Assembly (NCBI GenBank): GCA_030824295.1
Contig: JAVBYA010000488.1
Coordinates: forward strand, 1 to 18,972
Length of the DNA stretch: 18,972 nt
Direction: 5' to 3'
DNA from: Bacteroidota bacterium
GTDB lineage: Bacteria; Bacteroidota; Ignavibacteria; UBA10030; UBA8401
Below, piece after piece: positions 1 through 6,412 of this stretch. Numbering within the stretch: the first letter of the stretch is position 1; every line of letters begins with the position of its first letter. The translations under genes were made by a program, and so were the position numbers. Below the pieces are notes generated by a model. The model searched no databases and was not told where the DNA came from. It saw nothing but the letters and a program-made list of their open reading frames with translations.

Positions 1-64
1 ATTCCAATTCTGCAAGGATCGATCGTTTGAATGCTATGCTATATCGTTTTACTGTGCGGCCCAT
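1..64 (-). CDS. IS3-type transposase OrfA, N-terminal fragment
   Basis: Read on the minus strand from an ATG at 64, the first 21 codons give MGRTVKRYSIAFKRSILAEL and then E before the window edge. The K-R-Y-S-x-x-F-K start is the usual opening of the helix-turn-helix protein (OrfA) of IS3-family insertion sequences, which binds the element ends. A near-consensus Shine-Dalgarno AGGAGG (complement of 70-75) lies 5 nt before the ATG, unlike most other genes in the window and consistent with a mobile gene. A plausible element end lies about 55 bp upstream of the start. Only the start is visible, so whether the gene or element is intact cannot be judged. Other small HTH proteins with this kind of N-terminus are possible. 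Confidence 0.6.
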   Translation of the reverse strand, partial: MGRTVKRYSIAFKRSILAELE

Positions 65-119
65 GAGGTCCTCCTATGTTTTGTTAGGATGACCTGTCAA
101 CGTATTTCAGGACGCTACA
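1..119 (-). mobile_element. Insertion sequence, one end (IS3-like), partial
   Basis: Reading leftward from 119 the sequence begins TGTAGCGTCCTGAAATACG, a TG-starting terminus like those of IS3-type elements. It leads through a short leader with AGGAGG into the OrfA start at 64. The element continues beyond the left edge, so the second inverted repeat and the target duplication cannot be checked. The boundary at 119/120 is inferred from the TGTA terminus and the change to plain AT-rich flank (120-192). The element ends about 73 bp before the DUF2279 gene, so it may have replaced or supplied promoter sequence for that gene. Confidence 0.5.
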
Positions 120-192
120 CCCATTCATCATTCCTCATTCTTCATTGCTTTTTCTGTATGGAGTTATCGTATTTGTTCGTACATTTTCGCTC

Positions 193-1071
193 ATGATGAA
201 ACGAGCACTCCTCTTCCTCTGTCTTTTCTCCGCCATGCCGCTCCGCGCACAGTCCGTGGAACGCGATTCGATGTTCCTCGGACTCCACCGGAAGGATGTC
301 GCCACATACGGCACCATCGCCTGGTCCCTGGCGGCCGTGTCGCTGGAGTTCCAATGGTGGTGGCGCGAGGATTATATCTATAAGCAGCATGAGTTCCGCA
401 TCTGGAGCGACGGATACTTCAACAACAGCAGCTATGGCGTGGACAAGCTCGGACATGCCTACGCGTCGTACCTCATCTTCCATCTGACCTATGATTTCAT
501 GAAATGGGCGGACTTCGACGAGAATACCGCCGTCTGGAGCGCCATCGCCGTCCCGGCCACACATGCCGTTGCTATCGAACTCGGCGACGGCTTCGCCAAG
601 TGGGCGTTCAACGCGCCGGATCTGCTCTTTAATACCGGCGGACTCGTCTACGGACTGCTGCAGGTGAAGTATCCCTATCTCAATAATTTCAATTATAAGT
701 GGAGCTACTATCCCTCATCGGGCGGCGGCACGAAGGACCCGGACTGGGGTCCCGCCAGCGACTACAGCGGCCACATTTACTGGATCAGCATGGATGTGCA
801 CAACCTGCTGCCGCAACAGGCACAGCCGTACTGGCCCAAGGAACTGAACCTGGCGGTCGGAATGGGGGCGAAGAACGTCTCGTTCGCTGATACCGGCGAG
901 AAGAAACGGACCTTCGCTGTCTCGCTGGACTGGAACACGCAGGCGATCCTGCCGGACGGTGATACATGGCAGATCTTCAAGAACCTGATCAACAAAGTGC
1001 GCCTGCCGGCTCCCGGCGTCCGTTTCACCACCGGTGAACCGGCGTTGGTGAAAGGGTTGCTCCTGAATTAA
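193..1071 (+). CDS. DUF2279 (YfiM-like) secreted envelope protein
   Basis: The product is 292 residues from the ATG at 193 (a second ATG follows at 196). The open frame extends upstream to a TTG at 145, but the 193/196 start places a clean signal peptide at the N-terminus (K-R, a hydrophobic stretch, then a likely cut after L-R-A-Q, residues 17-20). The DUF2279 hallmarks are visible: DKLGH at 84-88, H124, E129, and the D143-x3-N147 motif followed by G149-G150 in a membrane-associated helical region. The second half, with YSGHIYWISMDVHNLLP at 191-207 and WPKELNLAVG at 214-223, looks like the strand-rich C-terminal part found in Bacteroidota members. The biochemical function of the family is unknown; a periplasmic or outer-membrane-facing place is inferred. 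No Shine-Dalgarno is evident. It follows an IS end and precedes another exported-protein gene. Confidence 0.75.
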   Translation: MMKRALLFLCLFSAMPLRAQSVERDSMFLGLHRKDVATYGTIAWSLAAVSLEFQWWWREDYIYKQHEFRIWSDGYFNNSSYGVDKLGHAYASYLIFHLTYDFMKWADFDENTAVWSAIAVPATHAVAIELGDGFAKWAFNAPDLLFNTGGLVYGLLQVKYPYLNNFNYKWSYYPSSGGGTKDPDWGPASDYSGHIYWISMDVHNLLPQQAQPYWPKELNLAVGMGAKNVSFADTGEKKRTFAVSLDWNTQAILPDGDTWQIFKNLINKVRLPAPGVRFTTGEPALVKGLLLN

Positions 1072-1093
1072 TAGGTGAGCGTCACCGGAGGAT

Positions 1094-1141
1094 AACCTTG
1101 CGAAGGTTGTATCGCATCACATGGTCAACCTTCGCAAGGTT
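1094..1141. repeat. 16-bp perfect inverted repeat (REP-like hairpin)
   Basis: AACCTTGCGAAGGTTG at 1094-1109 is exactly reverse-complementary to CAACCTTCGCAAGGTT at 1126-1141, leaving a 16-nt loop. Each arm is itself nearly palindromic (AACCTT, a 3-nt centre, AAGGTT), so cruciform or alternate foldings are possible. It fills the 89-bp spacer between two plus-strand envelope genes. No T-run follows, so it does not look like a classical intrinsic terminator; a dispersed intergenic palindrome or an mRNA-stabilising or attenuating hairpin fits better. Confidence 0.75.
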
Positions 1142-1160
1142 TCACTTACCCATCTTATCA

Positions 1161-1988
1161 ATGATCCAACGCGCATCCATACGGACCATCCTTCTGCTCA
1201 TGCTCTGCGCAGCCGTTGTATTGCCGCAGTCGCAGCCGCTCGTGACGCTTGTGCCGGACACAGCGTTCGTTCCGTCGTTCACGGCGGACGGAACAGCGCA
1301 CCGGTTGTCGTACGCGAAGGACCTTGGCTCAGAAGCATTCTTCGCCGGACTCGGCGGCTCGTTCCCTGCTGCGATCGTCCGCGTTGCCGGCTTGGAATGC
1401 CTCATCACCGTCTCCGGGACCGTCTATACAACGCTCGTCAGTGCCGGAGTGAAATTCCAGGTGACCAATGCGGACTACTTTGCCGATGTCACGTTCGACA
1501 TTCCGGTGGCGGAGAGGACAGTGCTTCGGCTCGGTTCCGGACACACAAGCCATCATCTGGTGGATGATGCGGTGCTCGCCCCGGGCGGCGCTGCTGCGGT
1601 GATCAACTACGCACGCGATTACTATCAGCTCTTTGTGTTGCAGCGCGTGCCGGAGATGCGCGGCTTCCTCTACGGCGGCGCGTATTACGATCACTCCTAT
1701 TTAGAGAATGTCCGGAACGATGGCCAGTTCCTGCTGCAGTTCGGCGCGGACGGAGGGAACATTCCGCTTGTCGGTCCGCTGGAACTCTATGCGGCGGCGG
1801 ATGTGAAACTGCGCGGCGCCGTGAACTACGGTTCCACGCAAAGCTATCAGCTCGGCATCCGCGCGCAGAACAATGCGGGACGCGGAGCGCGTCTGGCCTA
1901 CACGTACCGCACCGGTATGGAAGAACGCGGACAGTTCATCCGCAGCCGCGCAACGGTGCAGAGCATCGGACTATTCTTCGATTTCTAG
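1161..1988 (+). CDS. DUF1207-like outer-membrane beta-barrel protein
   Basis: The product is 275 residues from the ATG at 1161. That start is preferred over the upstream TTG at 1098 because it begins directly with a signal peptide (residues 1-24: R at 4 and 8, LLLMLCAAVV at 11-20, cleavage near P-Q-S-Q), and because the TTG lies inside the inverted repeat. The mature chain has alternating hydrophobic strands and ends in G-L-F-F-D-F with a terminal aromatic residue, the signature of an outer-membrane barrel. The segment GHTSHHLVDD at 127-136, then NYARDYYQLFV at 149-159 and YGGAYYDH at 171-178, resembles the conserved core of DUF1207 proteins. That assignment is from memory and is moderate. 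Function is unknown. The partner gene upstream is also exported. Confidence 0.65.
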   Translation: MIQRASIRTILLLMLCAAVVLPQSQPLVTLVPDTAFVPSFTADGTAHRLSYAKDLGSEAFFAGLGGSFPAAIVRVAGLECLITVSGTVYTTLVSAGVKFQVTNADYFADVTFDIPVAERTVLRLGSGHTSHHLVDDAVLAPGGAAAVINYARDYYQLFVLQRVPEMRGFLYGGAYYDHSYLENVRNDGQFLLQFGADGGNIPLVGPLELYAAADVKLRGAVNYGSTQSYQLGIRAQNNAGRGARLAYTYRTGMEERGQFIRSRATVQSIGLFFDF

Positions 1989-2038
1989 CGGACAGCGCGT
2001 CCGCCGCTTCCCCATACTCCCATCATCATGGTGAATCT

Positions 2039-2500
2039 ATGCTGACCATCCGCACCGGCATCCGCAGCGACGCCCCGGTCATCGCCCGGCACAATGTGGC
2101 GCTCGCCAAAGAGACGGAACACTTCGACCTCGATCCGGAACGAACGCTGCAAGGCGTGCTCGGAATGTTCGATGACACCTCGCGCGGTTTCTATCTTGTC
2201 GCAGAAGCGGACGGCGCAGTGGTCGGACAACTGATGATCACCTACGAATGGAGCGACTGGCGGAACGGTGTGTTCTGGTGGATCCAAAGCGTATATGTAC
2301 CGCATGAGTTCCGGGGACAGAAAATATTCCGGACGCTCTACGATCATGTGACGGCCGAAGCGAAACGGCAGGGAAACGTCTGCGGCATCCGGCTGTATGT
2401 GGAGAAGCAGAATGCTGCAGCGCAAAAGGTGTATGCCGCGCTCGGCATGAAGGTGACCGATTATCAATTGCTGGAAGTTGATTTCGTCCTTCAGCGATAA
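2039..2500 (+). CDS. GNAT family N-acetyltransferase
   Basis: The product is a complete single-domain GNAT protein of 153 residues, expected to transfer an acetyl group from acetyl-CoA to an amine; the substrate is not predictable. Strand beta4 and motif A lie at about 80-105 (WWIQSVYVPHEFRGQKIF), with the pyrophosphate-binding loop reduced to R92-G93-Q94-K95-I96. Motif B is at 118-136 (RLYVEKQNAAAQKVYAALGM), including the conserved N125, the A-x-x-x-Y pattern and the terminal L-G-M. The ATG at 2039 has no good Shine-Dalgarno. It is the first gene of a tight run of four small enzyme genes, and its stop codon overlaps the AAGGAG that serves the next gene. Confidence 0.88.
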   Translation: MLTIRTGIRSDAPVIARHNVALAKETEHFDLDPERTLQGVLGMFDDTSRGFYLVAEADGAVVGQLMITYEWSDWRNGVFWWIQSVYVPHEFRGQKIFRTLYDHVTAEAKRQGNVCGIRLYVEKQNAAAQKVYAALGMKVTDYQLLEVDFVLQR

Positions 2501-2510
2501 GGAGACTTGC

Positions 2511-2966
2511 ATGCACGCACCGGAAACCGTACACTATCACAAGCTCACGCCCGGCGACCTCGGCCTGCTGCGCGGACTCATCCGTCTCTATGCCGAGGAA
2601 TTCGAGATGCCGCCGTTCGAGCAGCCGGATGATGCGCACCTGGGATCGCTGTTGCGTTCTGCTTCTACGTTCTTTGTTGTTGCCGTGCATGAGGGAACCG
2701 TGGTCGGCGGACTGACCGCACATCTGCTGCCGTCCGTGTACTCCACTGCCGGCGAAGTATATCTGTACGATCTTGCGGTCGCAGCACCATTCCAGCGGCG
2801 CGGTATCGGTACTTGTCTGCTCTCCGAGCTTCGCTCGGTCTGTACTTCCATCGGAGCCGCCGAGATGTTCGTGCAGGCGGATGTCGAGGACGACCATGCG
2901 GTGGCGTTCTATCGTGCAACGAACGGGGCCGAGGAACAGGTCCTTCATTACAGCTATCCCACATAA
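2511..2966 (+). CDS. AAC(3)-I-like aminoglycoside N-acetyltransferase homologue
   Basis: The product is 151 residues from the ATG at 2511, with AAGGAG at 2499-2504 as ribosome-binding site (6-nt spacing). It is a GNAT protein, and its whole length follows the plan of the AAC(3)-I gentamicin/fortimicin acetyltransferases. Shared landmarks are LGSLLRS at 44-50, VVGGL at 64-68, EVYLYDLAV at 82-90, QRRGIGT at 95-101 (acetyl-CoA loop), FVQAD at 120-124, DD followed by AVAFY at 127-134, and EEQVLH at 141-146. In known AAC(3)-I enzymes the acidic VQAD/DD region contributes to the aminoglycoside site. The comparison is from memory of AAC(3)-Ia. Many environmental bacteria carry such homologues without proven resistance, so activity on drugs is inference; another small amine is possible. 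It sits 10 nt after the first GNAT and 13 nt before the VOC gene. Confidence 0.8.
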   Translation: MHAPETVHYHKLTPGDLGLLRGLIRLYAEEFEMPPFEQPDDAHLGSLLRSASTFFVVAVHEGTVVGGLTAHLLPSVYSTAGEVYLYDLAVAAPFQRRGIGTCLLSELRSVCTSIGAAEMFVQADVEDDHAVAFYRATNGAEEQVLHYSYPT

Positions 2967-2979
2967 CCGACGGTTCTCT

Positions 2980-3405
2980 ATGGAACAACGGCTCACCTTC
3001 ATCACGCTCGGCGTGAACGACCTTGAGGTCTCGCGGAAATTCTACGAAGGACTCTTCGGCTGGAAACCGGAAGCGAACAGCAGCGGCGACGTGGTCTTCT
3101 TCCGTCTGAACGGTATCGTCCTCTCCCTCTTCCCGCGCGAAGAACTGGCGAAGGATGCCGGCGTCCCTTCCAAAGGAAGCGGCTTCCGTCCGTTCTCCCT
3201 GGCCCACAATGTCCGCTCGGAGCAGGAGGTGGATGCACTGATAGCGATCCTCCGGTCCAAGGGCGTTACGGTCGTTAAAGAGCCTCAAAAAGCATTCTGG
3301 GGCGGTTATACGGCTTATATCAGCGATCCGGACGGGAATTTGTGGGAGATCGCCTACAATCCCTATATGCCGCTGGACCGGGCGGGGAATGTATCGGGGG
3401 AATGA
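2980..3405 (+). CDS. VOC (glyoxalase/bleomycin-resistance fold) protein
   Basis: The product is 141 residues from the ATG at 2980, 13 nt after the previous stop; in-frame codons further upstream overlap the AAC-like gene and are ignored. It shows the paired beta-alpha-beta-beta-beta modules of the VOC superfamily: the first module opens with FITLGVNDLEVSRKFYEGLFGW (7-28), and the second ends with YISDPDGNLWEIAYNP (113-128), a very typical VOC C-terminal signature with E123 as likely metal ligand. H76 sits where the second module normally carries its first ligand. These proteins include lyases, dioxygenases and antibiotic-binding proteins, and the size cannot separate them. Its place between acetyltransferases suggests detoxification, by inference. 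The stop overlaps the next start. Confidence 0.87.
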   Translation: MEQRLTFITLGVNDLEVSRKFYEGLFGWKPEANSSGDVVFFRLNGIVLSLFPREELAKDAGVPSKGSGFRPFSLAHNVRSEQEVDALIAILRSKGVTVVKEPQKAFWGGYTAYISDPDGNLWEIAYNPYMPLDRAGNVSGE

Positions 3406-3866
3406 TGCTGCAGATCGTTCCGTACACAGAGGAGCGGCGCGATGATTTCCGTCTGCTGAACGAGGAATGGCTTCGGAAGTATTTCACCCTGGAACCGCTC
3501 GATGTTGAACTGCTGTCACAGCCGGAGAGGAATATCATCGCTCCGGGAGGCGCTGTCTTCTTTGCAGAAGTGGATGGAACGATCGTCGGCACCGTTGCGA
3601 TGATACCGCACGGTGAACACGTGTTCGAGCTGGGGAAGATGGCGGTAACGGAAGCGGTGCAGGGTCGCGGCGTCGGTGCGGCGTTGATGGAACGGTGCAT
3701 CATGTTCGCAGAAGAGAAGAACGCACGATCGATCATCCTCTATTCCAATACCATGCTCACCTCCGCTATTCATCTCTACCGCAAGTATGGCTTCGTGGAG
3801 ATTCCGCTGCAGAAGAGTGGTTATGTCCGGACGAATATCATGATGGAGAAACGGCTCGGACCATGA
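3402..3866 (+). CDS. GNAT family N-acetyltransferase, coupled to the VOC gene
   Basis: The product is 154 residues if translated from the ATG at 3402, or 153 from 3405. The ATGA at 3402-3405 joins this start to the VOC stop, so translational coupling is likely; a G-run at 3396-3400 is the only ribosome-binding candidate. GNAT motif A is clear at 74-96 (VFELGKMAVTEAVQGRGVGA), with QGRGVG at 87-92 as the acetyl-CoA pyrophosphate loop. Motif B follows at 111-135, with LYSNTML, A122 and LYRKYGF. The ELGKMAV strand is typical of the GNAT subgroup often found fused to MarR regulators, but no MarR domain is present here. Substrate unknown. It is the last gene of the four-gene unit, followed by a hairpin. 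Confidence 0.87.
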   Translation: MMLQIVPYTEERRDDFRLLNEEWLRKYFTLEPLDVELLSQPERNIIAPGGAVFFAEVDGTIVGTVAMIPHGEHVFELGKMAVTEAVQGRGVGAALMERCIMFAEEKNARSIILYSNTMLTSAIHLYRKYGFVEIPLQKSGYVRTNIMMEKRLGP

Positions 3867-3933
3867 TCTACAGATTTTGTATACTGGCAGCGACAATGAC
3901 ACCAGGCGGGATTCAAGCCTTGATCAGTGACAG

Positions 3934-3979
3934 ACCCTGAATCACTGGCAGACAAGAAGTAAGAGCCGGTGTTCAGGGT
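3934..3979 (+). terminator. Long imperfect hairpin after the acetyltransferase cluster
   Basis: ACCCTGAATCACTGGC (3934-3949) folds on GCCGGTGTTCAGGGT (3965-3979) into a stem of 15 pairs with one bulged T and one G-U pair, and a 15-nt loop. It starts 67 nt after the last GNAT stop, in the spacer between convergent genes. Only a short TTT follows at 3991, so it is a weak intrinsic terminator candidate or an RNA-stabilising structure. Confidence 0.4.
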
Positions 3980-4035
3980 GACGTGGTCTGTTTCATTCCG
4001 GCACTCATCATTGTATCAACGTTTCAATCCGCATC

Positions 4036-4110
4036 AACGTCATTCTGAGGGGGCTCGTGTTTTCATTCAATGCGACCGAAGAATCTGACTGGAAGGTTCT
4101 CAACAGATTC
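4036..4110. repeat. Degenerate intergenic repeat remnant with GAATCTG/CAGATTC hairpin
   Basis: The spacer just beyond the antiporter stop contains AACGTCATTCTGAGG (4036-4050) and CGACCGAAGAATCTG (4073-4087). These words resemble the CATTCTGAG...CGAAGAATCT intergenic palindromes seen in many bacterial genomes (recalled, not searched). GAATCTG at 4081-4087 pairs with CAGATTC at 4104-4110 (7 bp, 16-nt loop), directly after the stop on the minus strand. It could end the antiporter transcript, but there is no T-run. Confidence 0.35.
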
Positions 4111-4111
4111 G

Positions 4112-6187
4112 TCACGACTGCTGTTCGTTCGCGGAGCGCAGATATTGTTTGGCTGATTCCACTGCTTCGTGTGTTCCGCTCAATGCAAGCACATCCCCCT
4201 GCTGCAGTTGCTCCGACGCTTTCGGTGCCACCACTCCTCCGTTCTTCCGCATGATCGCCAGTACTGTTGCTCCGGTCACACCGCGCAAATTGAGCTGCGC
4301 CAATGTCTTCCCGATACAAGGATCACCGCTCGAGAGCTCCGCGGAGACAAGATCGCCGAGTCCCGGCAGCAGCTGATGCACTTCAGAGAGCCGCTCTTCC
4401 CCGCTCTTCGGCATTGTGTTCCCGTGCGCGTGACTGTTGAGTGCTGCGGCGACCACTTCTGCGCCGGCGCGGACATGTCCCTGCAGATCGGTAGCGCTCC
4501 TCCAGAACACCACCGCAAGGATGCCGAGCGTCACCACCATCACACCGATGGACGGTATAGCAGGAACGAACGGCTGTGAGACCGCCAGGAGCGGCAATCC
4601 CACCAGCAGGATGCTCCCCAATTGCAGCGTCACCACCAGCATGCGGCGCGGTGCCGCATCCAGGTCCACGCGCCCTTCCTGTTTTGCCGGGAGCGCCATG
4701 CGCGCGAAGTAGATACCGAGTTTCTTGCCGACGCGGATGATGCCGATGCAGAACGGGAACGCCAGTGCGGCCGCAGTAAGGACGATGCCGGCACGGAGCA
4801 TCGTGACGGACACGTCGAGCGTACCGCTCACGGCGCCGATGATGCTCTCCATGCTGAGCGATGTACCGATGACGATCACCCCCAGCAACAATGCATCCAG
4901 CAGCATACGGCGGAGCAGACGCTGCACCGGTCCGACACTCTTCCGATTCTCGAACCGTGCGCGCACCTCTTCGATCCAGCTGCCGTACAGGGTAGCGAAG
5001 GTCTGCAGCGGCTTCGGCAGTTTGCGGTCCATCCAGTTCGCCGCCGGTCCGGACGCACCGATGAAGAGCGGTGTGGTCAGTGTGGTGATGGCAGAAACGG
5101 CCACGGAAATGGGATACAGAAAACTTCCGGTCTCATTCAGGGTGAGACCCAAGCCGGCGATGATGAACGAGAACTCTCCGATCTGTCCCATGCTCATTCC
5201 TGCTTTCACGGAAGTACGCATGCTGACGCCGGTGAGGAACGTCCCTGCCGATACACCGAAGAATTTCATTACGATCACCACCGCTGTCAGGATGATGATC
5301 TCGGACCAGTATTGTGCGATCACCGACGGATCGATCATCATTCCCACCGACACGAAGAAGATCGCGGCGAACATATCCCGGACCGGTTCCACCAATTGTT
5401 CCACTTCTTTCTCCTCTCCCGATTCGGCGATGAGCGACCCGGCCAGGAACGCGCCAAGCGCAACGGAATATCCGAACTGCTGTGCCAACAGAGCGATGGC
5501 AAAACAGAACCCGATGCTCGCCACCAGCGTGGTCTCGTTCCGTTTGAGTGCTTTGATGCTCCGCATCATCGGGGGGACAATGAACAGACCGCCGATGATG
5601 ACCCCTGCAAGGAAAAGGACGAGTTTGCCGATGATGAGCAGCAGCGGACCGGCTGTAAGCCCCGAACCGGCGGCGACGCCGGTGACCAGCGCCATGAACA
5701 CGATCCCGATCAGATCCTCCACAACGAGGATCCCGACCACGATCTCGCGATGTCTGCCGGTGACCCGCTGCTCACTGAATGTCTTGGCGATGATGGTGGT
5801 GCTGGAGATGGAGATCACCGCGCCCAGAAAGATACTCTCCATCACGGTCCAACCGAACAGCTGTCCGACCGTGAAACCGGCCCACAGCATGATGCTCACT
5901 TCGATCGCGCCAATGATCCCGGCGGTGGACCCGATCTTCATCAGCTTCTGCAGGCTGAACTCCAATCCCAGATAGAACATGAGCAGGATGACCCCGAGTT
6001 CTGAAAGGGTCTTGACGATCGCCTGGTCTGCCACGAGCGGGATCGGCACATGCGGTCCCACGATGAGACCGGCCAGCACATAACCGAGCACCACCGGCTG
6101 ACGCAGCCGCTGGAACAGCACCGTCGTCACCGCTGCAACGCAGAGGACGATGGTGATAGCATTCAAAAAGGCGTGGATATCGGTCAT
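4112..6187 (-). CDS. CPA2-family cation:proton antiporter with C-terminal RCK_C domain
   Basis: The product is a 691-residue inner-membrane protein of the KefB-like CPA2 family, exchanging Na+ or K+ for protons. About twelve hydrophobic helices occupy residues 6-375. Family signatures are QPVVLGYVLAGLIVGPH at 30-46, GVILLMFYLGLEFSL at 65-79, SSTTIIAKT at 128-136, VVEDLIG with E157-D158 in the transport helix, and KAGMSMGQIGEFSFI at 328-342. After a hydrophilic linker (385-425) come four more hydrophobic stretches (about 427-445, 463-485, 517-535, 543-562), then a soluble RCK_C (TrkA-C) domain at about 611-687 ending GDVLALSGTHEAVESAKQYL. There is no RCK_N nucleotide-binding domain, so gating by a small ligand at RCK_C is more likely than by NAD(H); that is inference. 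The ATG at 6187 lacks a visible Shine-Dalgarno. Confidence 0.9.
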   Translation of the reverse strand: MTDIHAFLNAITIVLCVAAVTTVLFQRLRQPVVLGYVLAGLIVGPHVPIPLVADQAIVKTLSELGVILLMFYLGLEFSLQKLMKIGSTAGIIGAIEVSIMLWAGFTVGQLFGWTVMESIFLGAVISISSTTIIAKTFSEQRVTGRHREIVVGILVVEDLIGIVFMALVTGVAAGSGLTAGPLLLIIGKLVLFLAGVIIGGLFIVPPMMRSIKALKRNETTLVASIGFCFAIALLAQQFGYSVALGAFLAGSLIAESGEEKEVEQLVEPVRDMFAAIFFVSVGMMIDPSVIAQYWSEIIILTAVVIVMKFFGVSAGTFLTGVSMRTSVKAGMSMGQIGEFSFIIAGLGLTLNETGSFLYPISVAVSAITTLTTPLFIGASGPAANWMDRKLPKPLQTFATLYGSWIEEVRARFENRKSVGPVQRLLRRMLLDALLLGVIVIGTSLSMESIIGAVSGTLDVSVTMLRAGIVLTAAALAFPFCIGIIRVGKKLGIYFARMALPAKQEGRVDLDAAPRRMLVVTLQLGSILLVGLPLLAVSQPFVPAIPSIGVMVVTLGILAVVFWRSATDLQGHVRAGAEVVAAALNSHAHGNTMPKSGEERLSEVHQLLPGLGDLVSAELSSGDPCIGKTLAQLNLRGVTGATVLAIMRKNGGVVAPKASEQLQQGDVLALSGTHEAVESAKQYLRSANEQQS

Positions 6188-6295
6188 ACTGGAGTTGCGG
6201 CAGGAATTGTTTTTGCTTTTCTATGTGCCTCTGTGTTTCCGCATTTCATTGTAATGTAACAAATATCCGTAACGGTGCAATCATTCCTGGATGTT

Positions 6296-6352
6296 TTTGT
6301 GCCGCGGAGGATCGCGGAGCGGATTCAGAAAGGAGCGCGCGCAGAGAAGATC
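6296..6352. repeat. Degenerate GCGGAG-type intergenic repeat
   Basis: The stretch GCCGCGGAGGATCGCGGAGC (6301-6320), followed by GCGCGCAGAGAAGATC (6337-6352), is a worn copy of a GCGGAG/GCAGAG word repeat. A similar word set in the opposite orientation is at 8040-8068 (TTCTGCGGTGTTCTGCGCG). Both lie in non-coding spacers of the minus-strand block. The assignment rests on word similarity only. Confidence 0.3.
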
Positions 6353-6358
6353 AGAGAA

Positions 6359-6386
6359 CCATCACTCGCGGGGAGACGAGTGATGG
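6359..6386 (-). terminator. 10-bp hairpin downstream of the GH30 gene
   Basis: CCATCACTCG (6359-6368) and CGAGTGATGG (6377-6386) form a perfect 10-bp stem with an 8-nt loop, starting 26 nt past the GH30 stop on the minus strand. No long T-run follows in that direction (TTCTCT), so termination strength is uncertain. Its position between the glycosidase and the antiporter suggests they are separate transcripts. Confidence 0.5.
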
Positions 6387-6412
6387 ACCGATCATAGTGC
6401 TGCGCCTGCGTG

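Noticed and set aside
2028..2045. Five-codon leader frame (ATG at 2028) overlapping the first GNAT start
   Set aside because: It is too short to tell from chance, has no ribosome-binding site and shows no attenuator-like codon run.
2039..3866. Integron gene-cassette array
   Set aside because: The gene content is cassette-like, but the spacers are 10-13 nt or overlap, leaving no room for attC sites, and no integrase gene is in the window.
4622..6004. Long plus-strand open frames (460 and 416 codons) opposite the antiporter gene
   Set aside because: They are antisense to a clearly conserved membrane transporter, have strongly biased His/Asp/Arg- or Ser/Thr/Met-rich composition and show no recognisable domain. 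They follow from the GC-biased codon positions of the real gene.
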